The translations under genes were made by a program, and so were the position numbers. Shown in pieces: positions 11,801 to 20,945 of a DNA stretch of 52,252 bases. The notes beneath the pieces are model-generated. The model was not told the origin of the DNA and made no database searches. It worked only from the letters and a program-made list of their open reading frames with translations. This stretch comes from Gnomoniopsis sp. IMI 355080 (Eukaryota; Ascomycota; Sordariomycetes; Diaporthales; Gnomoniaceae): contig JAPEVC010000243.1 of assembly GCA_027946555.1 (NCBI GenBank), positions 1 to 52,252 on the forward strand, given 5' to 3'. Position 1 is the stretch's first letter; every line of letters starts with the position of its first letter.

Positions 11801-12317
11801 GGACTTGAGGGAGGACTCGGATCGCACGACGACGGCTAGTATGACTGTGGGCTATGTGCACGGTCAGTATAGTCAGCGTGCTGCACATCAATGGCTGGGT
11901 TCTCTCCGCTGTCGCACGCACCTTGGCCTGCCATATGGTCATAGACGTCGCGGTGATGACACCAAAGACTTGACCGGTACGCGAGACGCGCAGAGCCAGA
12001 ATTGGTTCCTTGAGCGGAATTCCTGCGGGCTCAGCGGAATAAGCGCCACTCCCCGAGGCGTCTGATGTTGTAGCATCGAAGAGGTTATGTTCGACAGGCC
12101 TGATGGCAGGCGTATGGGGAGTAAGAGGGGTGCCAGGAATGGGCACGTCCGCACTTGAAGCGGAATCAGCGGTCAGGAGGCTGCTCTTGTCGGCCTTTTC
12201 CAAGTCTTGGCCTGGTAATGGAATTGGTAGACCATCATGGGAGACGGTGATCTTGATGGACGCAGGTGGGTTGCTGCTGGTAGCATAGATTCGAGGAGTG
12301 CCCACCGGCCAGTACAT
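8845..12317 (-). CDS. RIC1: RIC1, Rab (Ypt6/Rab6) exchange-factor subunit
   Basis: Exons 12317-11922, 11851-9686 and 9630-8845 join to 1115 residues, close to the usual fungal length. Ric1 with Rgp1 is the nucleotide exchange factor for the Golgi Rab Ypt6/Rab6 in endosome-to-Golgi traffic. Typical Ric1 features are the start MYWPVGTPRIYA, the block WQAKPTVILAVVVRSESSLK across the first splice junction, WD-type beta-propeller sequence through the first two thirds, and the RIC1 domain opening near TNLFLPEILRHHLAGGNSLA, where the second junction falls. Introns 11852-11921 and 9631-9685 have GT-AG ends; the second has a CTAAC branch site. The C-terminus is low complexity, with repeated Gly-Ser dipeptides, and ends in a Ser/Asp-rich tail. 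It is divergent from TEX1, with about 720 bases between starts. Confidence 0.95.
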
Positions 12318-13037
12318 GGCTGGCTGTCTGGAGCCGGAGGCACGCCTGCAGAGGAGGTGTCTTCATCCGGGCAAGTAAAAGAAACAAAAGGCTGTTGAGT
12401 GTACTGAAAGTGATGCTATTGACCACTGCCAGCTTCTAGCTCATCTTGTTAATGGGGTGGTGGTGATTGTTATTGCAGCTACTCGACATATAGTATCAAA
12501 GTGGGATGTCTAAGTTATGCAGACCTTGGGAGAGACACTGCAGGTGAACAGCTTCCCTTCCTCGAGGCCCCTGATGACGACGGATGGGGGACCTGCTCTA
12601 GGGACCAAAGTGGCACCTTGTGGTCTAGGGTCAGCCCTGTTTGGCACTCTGAGGAGCAACCGGATTCAGCCGCAAGGTCCTACCTAACCTAGCTCCGCTG
12701 AAGATAGTGCCAGGATGTTCAACACCAAACTTGACATTCAGAATCCTCACAATGCTTGATGTCGTGAGACCCTCATGTTGATCTCTTTTCACTACCCTAA
12801 TATATAGCCTGATGGTATGAAGTACAGGAATGTGTTCAAACTGTAAACCTCTTCTTCATCCCTCCATCTTGGGCTTTCATGATACTGGATGAAAGGAACC
12901 TGTCCTCCATCCACACCTTGATTGACCGAACCAACAAAGAGGCAAGCCACATTGAACCAACCGAGTTCCAGGGAGTGTTACCAAGTGAATCAGATGCACG
13001 CTAACACGGGCCAACAGACATCTCAATACACTGCACA
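12318..13037. other. Divergent promoter region of RIC1 and TEX1
   Basis: About 720 bases separate the two start codons. I see no gene. A shared or back-to-back promoter is expected from the layout; no specific factor site stands out. Confidence 0.6.
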
Positions 13038-14402
13038 ATGGCTTCAACCAACAAGTCACCCAGAATTGCTCCCCTTCGCCCAAGGCAGAGCTTGGTCAAG
13101 GAACGCTTTCCCGTCTACTTCAACGCCTTCAAGCCCCAGGCATACAGTGAGAATCCTGCAGCTAGAGGAGCTGTCTATACCAAGTATGTCTTCACTACAG
13201 CTTGATTACGAAGAGGGAATTACTTTCAAATTCCCCTCCGTTGCTTTCAATCGCTCACACCCCAAGACATATACTTGTCCCAACCTTCCTCCCTTTGACA
13301 TCCCTAACAAACCTGTTCAACATAGCATTCGGTCCATCAACTGGAATCCCTTTGGGAATCTGGTTGCTACTGGTGCTGCCGACAAGACGCTCCGAGTTTG
13401 TAAGTATAAAGGCCCCTCAACTTGACGAGACTCTCAAACTAACACTGTCACCCATGAAGGGAACCCTGAGCGCCCCCTCGTCCGCTTCTCTACCGAGCTC
13501 AAGGGTCACAATGCCCCTATCGAGAAGGTCGCCTTTAATCCTGTCAAGGAAGCTGAGCTCTGCAGCGTGAGCAATGATGGCGTTGTCAAGTTTTGGGACG
13601 TGCGCACCAAGAATTGCGTGAACGAAGTCAAGGGCCTCGGCAATGCCTTTACCCTAGCCTGGGACCCCGAGGGTGAGTCCCTGATCGTTGGCAACAAGGT
13701 AAAGTCTTTTCATCCGTTTGATTCTCTGTATCTCTTATGTACATTCCATATAGTCGAGTACCAAAAGACTGACCGCCCACTAATCAGGCCGACAATGTCT
13801 ACGTACTATCCCCCACCAGCACTACCCCCATCTCCTCACACCAGCAGTCCGTCGAGACCAACCAGATCTTCTTCTGCTACTCCCGGCAGCGCGTCTATGT
13901 CGCCACCGGCTCCGGCGCCGTGCGTATCCTCTCCTACCCTGACTTCAAGCCCGTCATCAACTACTCCTACGACCGCACCGCCATCGACGGCCCCAACGCT
14001 TCCCGCGAGTACTCGCTCAAGGGCCACACCGGCTCGGTCCTGTCCACCGAACTGTCCCCCAACGGCCGCTACCTCGCTTCGGGCGGCACCGACTCGCTGG
14101 TATGCCTGTACGACACCGAGGACTGGATCTGCCGCCGTACGCTCACAGACCTGGTCGGCCCTGTCAAGTGCATGAGCTTCACGCACGATGGATATTATCT
14201 CGTGGCGGGTAGCGATGTCGAGATGGAAAAGGGACAGCCCGTAGGAATCGATGTGTTTCATGTCGAGAGCGGTGAGAAGGTTCACACCTTCAAGACCGCT
14301 ACTTCGAGCCCCGTCGTAGCTTGGGCGCCCTTGAGGTACCAGCTTGCCTACACTGATGTGGGCCAGCTCCGTATCGTGGGCGTCGAGACTGGCAAGAAAT
14401 AA
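13038..14402 (+). CDS. TEX1: TEX1/THOC3, WD40 subunit of the THO complex
   Basis: Exons 13038-13183, 13326-13399, 13460-13698 and 13788-14402 join to 357 residues, the normal size for THOC3/Tex1. The protein is a seven-bladed WD40 propeller in the THO/TREX complex, which couples transcription to mRNA export in the nucleus. Diagnostic blocks are IRSINWNPFGNLVATGAADK followed by LRVWNPERP across the second junction, KFWDVRTK, YSLKGHTGSVLSTELSPNGR with LASGGTDSLVCLYDTEDW, and the closing blade QLAYTDVGQLRIVGVETGKK. Intron 1 (13184-13325, 142 nt) is the longest and has a CTAAC branch site; the others are 60 and 89 nt. It is divergent from RIC1 and convergent with RRN3. Confidence 0.94.
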
Positions 14403-14909
14403 GGTGATCGAGTCAAAAGGGCGCGGTCTGTTGCGATATAACGGAGCTCTCGTGGGTCTGTATCACTGGAAATTCATGGTGGCGCCTGCCACGGCCGGGA
14501 ACAACCAACTTTCGGTTAACTCTACGGCATATGGATCAATTATGGCCTGATAAGGTCTTGATAGATTGCCATGACAGGACAATATGGAGCACAGCGTAGG
14601 GTGGGATGATAGATACCCTTGTTTGATCTCGTCATGAGACAAATTTGCATCAGAGGCGCTCAGCAAGGTTCGAGATATCAAATATAAGAAAGACGACGCA
14701 AACACGTTGCGTTTCAATACGACTTGTATGCACGATTATCGCTGTAATCGTGCCCTTTGGCGTAGATTGCTTCCTAACGCTCCTAGAAAGAGGTGCTTCC
14801 TATCGATGCCTGGTATCTCTGTCGCAAACCCCGTATAACGCCGTAGCAATGCTATATATGAACTTTTCCTTTTGACCCTACCATAATAACGCCCATTCGT
14901 TGCCGGTTT
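14403..14909. other. Convergent 3' spacer between TEX1 and RRN3
   Basis: About 500 bases between two converging stop codons. I see no gene; both 3' untranslated regions and polyadenylation sites should lie here. Confidence 0.6.
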
Positions 14910-17073
14910 TCAATGTCTCCCGCTTCCCTCATCCGTCTCCGTGTCTTCTTCAAGGTACGAAGTCTCACCAAACGTCGTCTCACCGAAGCTGGTCTCACCA
15001 AATGTTTCATCCATGTCCAACGTATCATCCACCTCACTTCCTTCGTCATCATCGAGTCCCGGGAACGGTGTGTAAGGCACGTAGTCTTCATCCACCCAAT
15101 GGTGACTCTCGGGAAGCTGGTATGGGTCGAACGGGAAGTACGGCGTAAGCTGCAGCCAGCTCTCGTCATACGGGTTGTGGCTTGCAGTCTCACGCAGCGC
15201 CTCGACGCTTGAGGAGACGAAAGAGGACAAGTAGATGCGCCGGTCAAGCTCAATCTTGTCGTGAATGTACATAAAGCCCAGATGGCCAGCCAGCTTGGCA
15301 AATTCCTGTACAATGGTCGGGTGGCAGACGCGGAGCGGTTTGAACTCTGACCAGATGTTGCTATGGAGGATGGGCCTCAATTCTTCCAACCACTCTAGCT
15401 CAGCTCCATGCCCGAGAAAGGAGGCAGGATCGTCGATGTCGACGGTGGCTGGGGCGTCGATGATCAAGTCACGCCAGCGGAAGCAGAAGATATAGAGCAG
15501 GCCTTGGAAGAGGGCATAGTAAGGTGTAAATCTCCGCAGGTCCGGTCGAGCATTCTTCCCATGTCTATGTCGGTACACATCGATGTGCTTGATCAGCACG
15601 GTGCAGATTGTCCGCACTGACTCAGGGGGAACCTTCTTGCCTCGAGCAGCAAAGCTGGCGAGATATGCGGCGGCATTTTGCCTTGTGATCATGGAGTTCT
15701 GGTTGCCGAACGCAATGTCGAGGAGGACTCCAGCAAATCTGTCCGTCAAGTCTTCTGAGAGCTGGCTGAAATGGAAGATGAGGAATTGGGTGTGCCGGCT
15801 CGAGTATGTAGGAAGAATGATGTTGACGAATTCTGCGAGCATATTTTCGAATATATCTTTAGCCTCATCAGAGTCCGGGTTGGCAAAGACTGGCTCGTAG
15901 AGATGAAACAAGGTATCCATAATCGAGTCCATCTTTTGAATATGTTGCGCGGCCTTTAAGATTTTCCCACTTAATTCGAGGCGGTCGTCGCTTTCGTCAC
16001 TCGCGACACTGTCCACGTCGCTCAAATCGTCTTCATCATCTGGCTCTTCGGTATGCGTGGATTTGAGTTGGTGCATTACACCGGCAGCCACCTCGTCGTC
16101 GGCTTCATCGAGATCAACTTGGATCTGCACGTCGATCTTAAGCGGCATTAGCTCACGCGCGACTCAGGAAGAAGAACGGGTTGCTCACCTTAACGAGTCG
16201 GTCTGTGATCAATTCCATGATCTCTGGTCCCATATCCGGCGCGTACTCCCGTAGACGCAGTAAATTTTGCACGAAAGCCATGTGCACAGGCTTCGGCTCG
16301 TCCGAAAAGGGAAATTCCTTGTTGATCAAAGAAAGTACCACACGCCTCGCCGCTGGGAACAGCTGCAGGACCTGGCCAAGGGCGCGGTGAAGCCGTTGTC
16401 GCATGATATCACAAGCCACCTCAGGAAAGTCCCCAGCCTGCCACTGCGAAGGCTTGAAGTGACGAAATTTTTCCACAAGCATCCCGAGTACGTTGCTGAG
16501 GTAGATGGATTGGGCGGTGACGAGATTTGCGAGGAAGTCGATATAAGAAGTCACGAAATTGTCGGCTCGTCCCAGCCACGGAATCCCGAGCACCTCCTGG
16601 ACGAGTCCGGCGCAGGATCGATTGATTTGAGGAGCGCATGCCTTCAAGGCGTTGACATAGTAGATCAAGTCGGAGGGCTCAACATTGTCTTCAGTTTGAC
16701 TCGAATTCGGAGAAGTTTTCTGGCGTTGATCGTCGCGAAAGATGCCCTTGAGTGTGTCGTAGCCTTCTTGATCCCCAGCAGAGTGGTCCCTGAGGGCCTT
16801 CAGGACGACTTGTTTGATGTCCTCCGTCTTTTGTTTAACCTCGCCAGGCGATTGGAATGCGATGCTCTGTACTGTGTTGGACCCCATGTCGAAGACGACG
16901 GTCTTGCGACGTTTGGTCGGGCTCTGTGGCTGGGACTCTTCCTCGTCCTCGTCCTCTTCTCTTTTCCTGCGGGCCAAGTTTGTGGAGACTGTCCTCAAGA
17001 TGGACTTTAGGGCAGAAGATTTGGCGGCTGGCGATGACCGACGCTCTGACCGGACGGGCGTGTGAGTCGCCAT
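14910..17073 (-). CDS. RRN3: RRN3, RNA polymerase I initiation factor
   Basis: Two exons (17073-16189 and 16136-14910) join to 703 residues. Rrn3/TIF-IA binds RNA polymerase I and recruits it to the rDNA promoter in the nucleolus. The protein shows the helical-repeat Rrn3 fold, with the recognisable stretches LIYYVNALKACAPQINRSC, SQWQAGDFPEVACDIMRQ, TRQNAAAYLASFAARGKKVP and ALFQGLLYIFCFRW. The 52-nt intron (16137-16188) has a GTGAGC donor and a TTAAG acceptor; it joins ELITDRLVK to IDVQIQVDLDE, as expected for the family. A Lys/Arg patch with Glu/Asp (residues about 36-60) and an acidic loop (TEEPDDEDDLSDVDS) flank the conserved parts. The C-terminus carries repeats of FGET followed by an acidic tail. 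Another in-frame Met follows the splice but is not needed. Confidence 0.95.
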
Positions 17074-17785
17074 GGCCGCGAGGGTATCACGGCCGGTGTT
17101 GAGGGAGCGTTGGTGGCGGAGGACTGACGCCTAGTAGGCAGTGATCTGGAGGGTGAGTGGACCTACAACAGGCTGGTGAAAGTTTTAGGAGTTGATGGTG
17201 ATCTGAAGGAAGTCAGAAACATCGTAGGGCTCTCTTCTTATCATTACAAGGCGGTGACAATAATGTCACATGGAGAGGAGAAGGGGAAAAGTTGAAAATT
17301 TTCCAATTCTAGTTGAGTCTCGCGTGCACTCAAGAGAAGTCAGATTGGATTTGCCCCACATTAACAGACCCTTCTCCACGCTTCCCGTTTGGTCCGTGCA
17401 TAGACCCCATCCCTGTCTCCTTGCCTCAAAAGTATCTGGCTAGGTGAATTTGTAGAGACCAAATCTCAACTACAAGAACTCCACGCTTTATTGATGTCTT
17501 ATCTCATCCCAGCGAATTTGCGACCGTCTCACACTTCCAGGCGGCTTACTGGACCACACACAGTCATGTCCAAAAGGCCCGGTTACAATCGACTGATGGC
17601 TTTCTAGGTAAGTACTACCACGCAGTGTGTTAACCATACGCCGCAAAGCTTCGATATAGCCGGTCTCGCAGATCAAACAAGCGGTCCACAATCTATTCAC
17701 AAAATTGTAGGCATTAGGAATTATTGTAATTGTTCAACCTTAACTCCAGGGTATCATAGCCAGCATTCTTCGTATTCCCCTCCAT
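17074..17785. other. Spacer between RRN3 and the RTA1-like gene
   Basis: This contains the RRN3 promoter (minus strand) and the 3' end of the RTA1-like gene. I see no coding sequence; the short frames here have no protein character. Confidence 0.55.
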
Positions 17786-19414
17786 TTACTGCGAATATAG
17801 AGAAACAGCATCTAGATCCTCCTCCCCGCGCACTGTTGACATCTTGCTCGGTTTTCGTGACGGCAGGACGAAGCTTGCCACCTCCAACGAATCGTCGTCC
17901 GACCTCACGGACAGGCCCCGTGCCGGCTGGACTCTTTTGCTGGATTTGCGCGGCGGCATGACAAAAGTCTCGTCGTCCACGTAGTCCGCTGCCTCGGCCG
18001 CCAGCTCAGCCTCGGTGAGCGACAACACTCTGCTCTGCCTCTTGCTCGACTTCCGAGGCGGCTGCACAAACGATTCTGTCTCGAAGCGTTCCTCCTCTGC
18101 TTCCGCCTCCATGGGCGACAGCCGCCTCGACTCCGCGGTGATGTCTTCGGAATAGTGAGCGTCGTATGGGCTACGATCGCGCGGGCTCGGGCTTGGACTT
18201 GGACTGCCCGCGAAGGGGTCTTCGTAGCGATAGTATGGGTTCGCATCGAGCACACCCGCAGACCCTCGTCTTGATCCAGCTGCGTCTGAAGACCCGGCCT
18301 CCGAAGGCGCCATGACGTTGCTGCTGAACATCAATTGGCTTCCCTCGCCAAGGTGCTGCTGCGGCTCATACATTTTTCTCTCGTACATATCCCCCATCGA
18401 CATGGTTGTCCCACTGCTATACCTCTTCCCGATTGCCTCCTGTCGCCCCGCCTCAAGATCCTGGGTACGTGTACTTTCACCGCTAATGTCGTCCAAGCAA
18501 AGAGCTGGGTGGAATGCCGCTAGCGAGACCATAGCCTCGGTGAGCAGCGCGCCTTCGACGACCACCCAGAGTAACAAATCCCTGGCGATGGGACTGCCGA
18601 TTCCGCCCCACGACGCGGCCGTGCGGTATGCACAACGCACGAGGACGCAGGCCCCTGCCAGAGGCAAGGCGGCCAGGAAGAGCTTGAACCGGGGGCTGAG
18701 AGGGACACCACTCGGGCCGCCCCGTTGAAAGGTCGAATAGCCCCGTGTCCTGTCAGCTTTTCCTGCCCTCACGTAGGTGACGGCAATTACACCCAGGGCG
18801 CCGGCGAGAGCGAGCGTTTGAATGAGGAGGCCCGCGAAGAGGATGGCTTGGCCTACGTGGGCGCGTTTAGGCAGCATCAGGCCCCATGGGCCGGCAGCAC
18901 GAGCGCCAGAGAAGGTAAGGCTGATGCCGAGGGCCTGGATGCAGAGGCAGACAATGTCGGTCCAGATGAAGGTGCGCAGATGCGCGGAGGGGGAGAGAGG
19001 CGCATATTCTGCTCCGAGCTGGGCGATGGCTTCGGCGGTTGCGAGGTGGATTCTGCATGTGTTTATTAGTACTTTGGTCTCTGATGAGGGCACAATATTG
19101 GTAGTGAAACGGAGCAAAACGTACGCTATGGTGACAAATACCGGCGCTATCGTGGACAAACCAAATTGGACGCTGAATGTTGTAAAGTCCCAGCCCTGGA
19201 ATCGTAAAGCGTAGGCAATTATCTCGAATATGTAGGCTACACAGAGGACGAAGCTGAAGGGGATAAAGCGTTGTTTCCTCCAGGAAATAGCGACACATGC
19301 CACCAGGCTCAAACAAATGAGACCGAGGAACAGGCCATTTGCGGCCGTGTTTGCGCCATTGCTATATGGCGTGTCAAAGACATCGAGCCATTTCTCGCGG
19401 TCCGGCGATGCCAT
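17786..19414 (-). CDS. RTA1-like seven-helix membrane protein with repeat tail
   Basis: Exons 19414-19125 and 19052-17786 join to 518 residues. The first 330 or so carry seven hydrophobic helices in the RTA1 pattern: IFEIIAYALRFQGW, FGLSTIAPVFVTIA, then a loop, TDIVCLCIQALGISLTFSGA, GQAILFAGLLIQTLAL, VLVRCAYRTA and an acidic helix before ALCLDD. RTA1 proteins are fungal plasma or vacuolar membrane proteins linked to resistance to toxic lipids and sterol drugs; the substrate here is unknown. The other 190 residues are disordered, Ser/Glu-rich, and hold three copies of an FVxPxRKxSK motif. The 72-nt intron (19053-19124) is stop-free in frame, so retention would add 24 residues at helix 3. The frame stays open to an upstream ATG at 19549 (45 more residues); I chose 19414 because the family starts this way. 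Confidence 0.85.
   Translation of the reverse strand: MASPDREKWLDVFDTPYSNGANTAANGLFLGLICLSLVACVAISWRKQRFIPFSFVLCVAYIFEIIAYALRFQGWDFTTFSVQFGLSTIAPVFVTIAYVLLRFTTNIVPSSETKVLINTCRIHLATAEAIAQLGAEYAPLSPSAHLRTFIWTDIVCLCIQALGISLTFSGARAAGPWGLMLPKRAHVGQAILFAGLLIQTLALAGALGVIAVTYVRAGKADRTRGYSTFQRGGPSGVPLSPRFKLFLAALPLAGACVLVRCAYRTAASWGGIGSPIARDLLLWVVVEGALLTEAMVSLAAFHPALCLDDISGESTRTQDLEAGRQEAIGKRYSSGTTMSMGDMYERKMYEPQQHLGEGSQLMFSSNVMAPSEAGSSDAAGSRRGSAGVLDANPYYRYEDPFAGSPSPSPSPRDRSPYDAHYSEDITAESRRLSPMEAEAEEERFETESFVQPPRKSSKRQSRVLSLTEAELAAEAADYVDDETFVMPPRKSSKRVQPARGLSVRSDDDSLEVASFVLPSRKPSKMSTVRGEEDLDAVSLYSQ
17843..18070 (-). repeat. Three-fold FVxPxRKxSK motif in RTA1-like tail
   Basis: Copies start at residues 425 (FVQPPRKSSK), 460 (FVMPPRKSSK) and 491 (FVLPSRKPSK), spaced 35 and 31 residues apart. 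Each follows an acidic Glu/Asp-rich or Ser-rich lead-in. The RKSS core resembles a basophilic kinase site; that role is inference. Confidence 0.85.
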
Positions 19415-20945
19415 CTTGGATTCTTCTTGCTCGTCTTTGAGGTTGCTTGGGGGGTCCAATGGTGAAAAGACGAAAAGGACGTTAAAAACCAAGCAACATG
19501 ACAAAACAAAAAAGACTTCCAAGAAATCAAGAGACTGGTCACCAGCCACCCGGATACGGGACGCGCACCAGCAATATACTTCACACGCACGACAACATTC
19601 GGATCTGCGGCAAGAACCTTGGGCAGCTCCATTTTTAGGACGTCACTCAGCCTTTCACATTTTGCAGAAAGTTCGTGTCGCCCGGGTCCGCAGCTGAACT
19701 CTCTCACGAGGCCTTGTTTTGCCGCTGCGCCGGGGGGGGGGGGGTGGTTGATTGTCAGATTGTCAGAGCAATGGCAACCATGGATATTTTTTGGTGTGGG
19801 GAACAAACAGGGTGGAAAGGCCCTTTCTCTGGACCACTGCCTGACAAGCACGGAGGATCCATGCTAGATTGCCTGCAGCGCCACACCACCACTGCGGCGG
19901 AGCCCACACGGCGTCATATACGTGGGCTTGGCTCCGCTCTTTCACGGGGCTTGTCTCTATGAGGATTTTCGGACGACGGACCCGGAGGCCACCAATCTTT
20001 CCACAATCCCCATCAACTCTTGACAGACCTCAAACAGAATACTCTAAACTGCCGGAATCTCCCTATTCGCGTGTTGCCTCTGGGCCTGATTCGCTACGAA
20101 ACTCAATCAACTGCCGATTACCCTGCTCGGTCGCTGGGTCGTCAACTCGTTGTCCTCGTATTGCCAGACAGTCTTAATCCTCTAGTGCATTTAACGCCTT
20201 TATGGCTTTGTGTCTTGGACCAGACACAAGACGGGATGCGTTGGCGAAATCCCATTTCCATGTGCATTACAAGTCCGAGCGAACGACTACTCTTAGCAGC
20301 GGCCCGGAGTACGGAAGCACGTACAGTATTGCTATTTATAGTGTGAGCATGGTCACATGTTTTCACGTCCAACTTCATCCAAACATCTGTGGTACGTAAG
20401 TACAGATGCAAGAACGAGTTCGCCGACGCGTACAATGACTGGCAGACCTCGTGTTTTGATCGACGTAAGCGTCTGTTAATTGTCCACGGATCAAGCACTG
20501 GGTGCCCTACGTGGAACATGGTATTTCACTCTTATAGTCACCATTCAAATCATCACCTGTACAACTCCGGCTTCATCAGTTGTTCGTCCTCATAAATGTC
20601 ATTACTAGCCTTTTGGACCTCTTGCCATGTCCAGAGTGGGATTAGCCAGCCTTTCCAAGTACTCCTGATGGGAGATGTGTCGCCGTTAGAACTATACACA
20701 CTGCAGCTGCAGCCAAGTTTCCAGCCAGACCAATATGCTCGACAAAAACGCCAAAGCTTCATCCATGACTTCATCTCCAAGACGCAGGTTATCAACCCTC
20801 CCCCAGTGTAGGTAGCCCGCGCCATATATCCAGATCAGGGACCAGATACCCCTCCCATTAGTGTCATCTGTCACGAAAACGCAACCCCGTGCGCCAAGCT
20901 GACCATCAATGTATCACAACCCCGCTATATGCAGTCAAATCTCAA
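19415..20945. other. 1.5 kb spacer upstream of the RTA1-like gene
   Basis: This holds the leader and promoter of the RTA1-like gene, including a 13-G tract at 19732-19744, and the 3' end of the Zn2Cys6 gene. Minus-strand frames near 20553-20874 (Trp-rich, 60-90 codons) look faintly protein-like but have no family resemblance, so I do not call a gene. Confidence 0.5.
19732..19744 (+). repeat. G tract (13 G)
   Basis: Thirteen consecutive G on the plus strand, a C tract in the leader direction of the RTA1-like gene, about 320 bases upstream of its chosen start. Confidence 0.9.

Noticed and set aside
16267..17010. Open frame of 247 codons on the plus strand
   Set aside because: It is the antisense of RRN3 exon 1, which has clear homology; the frame is a by-product of RRN3 codon choice.
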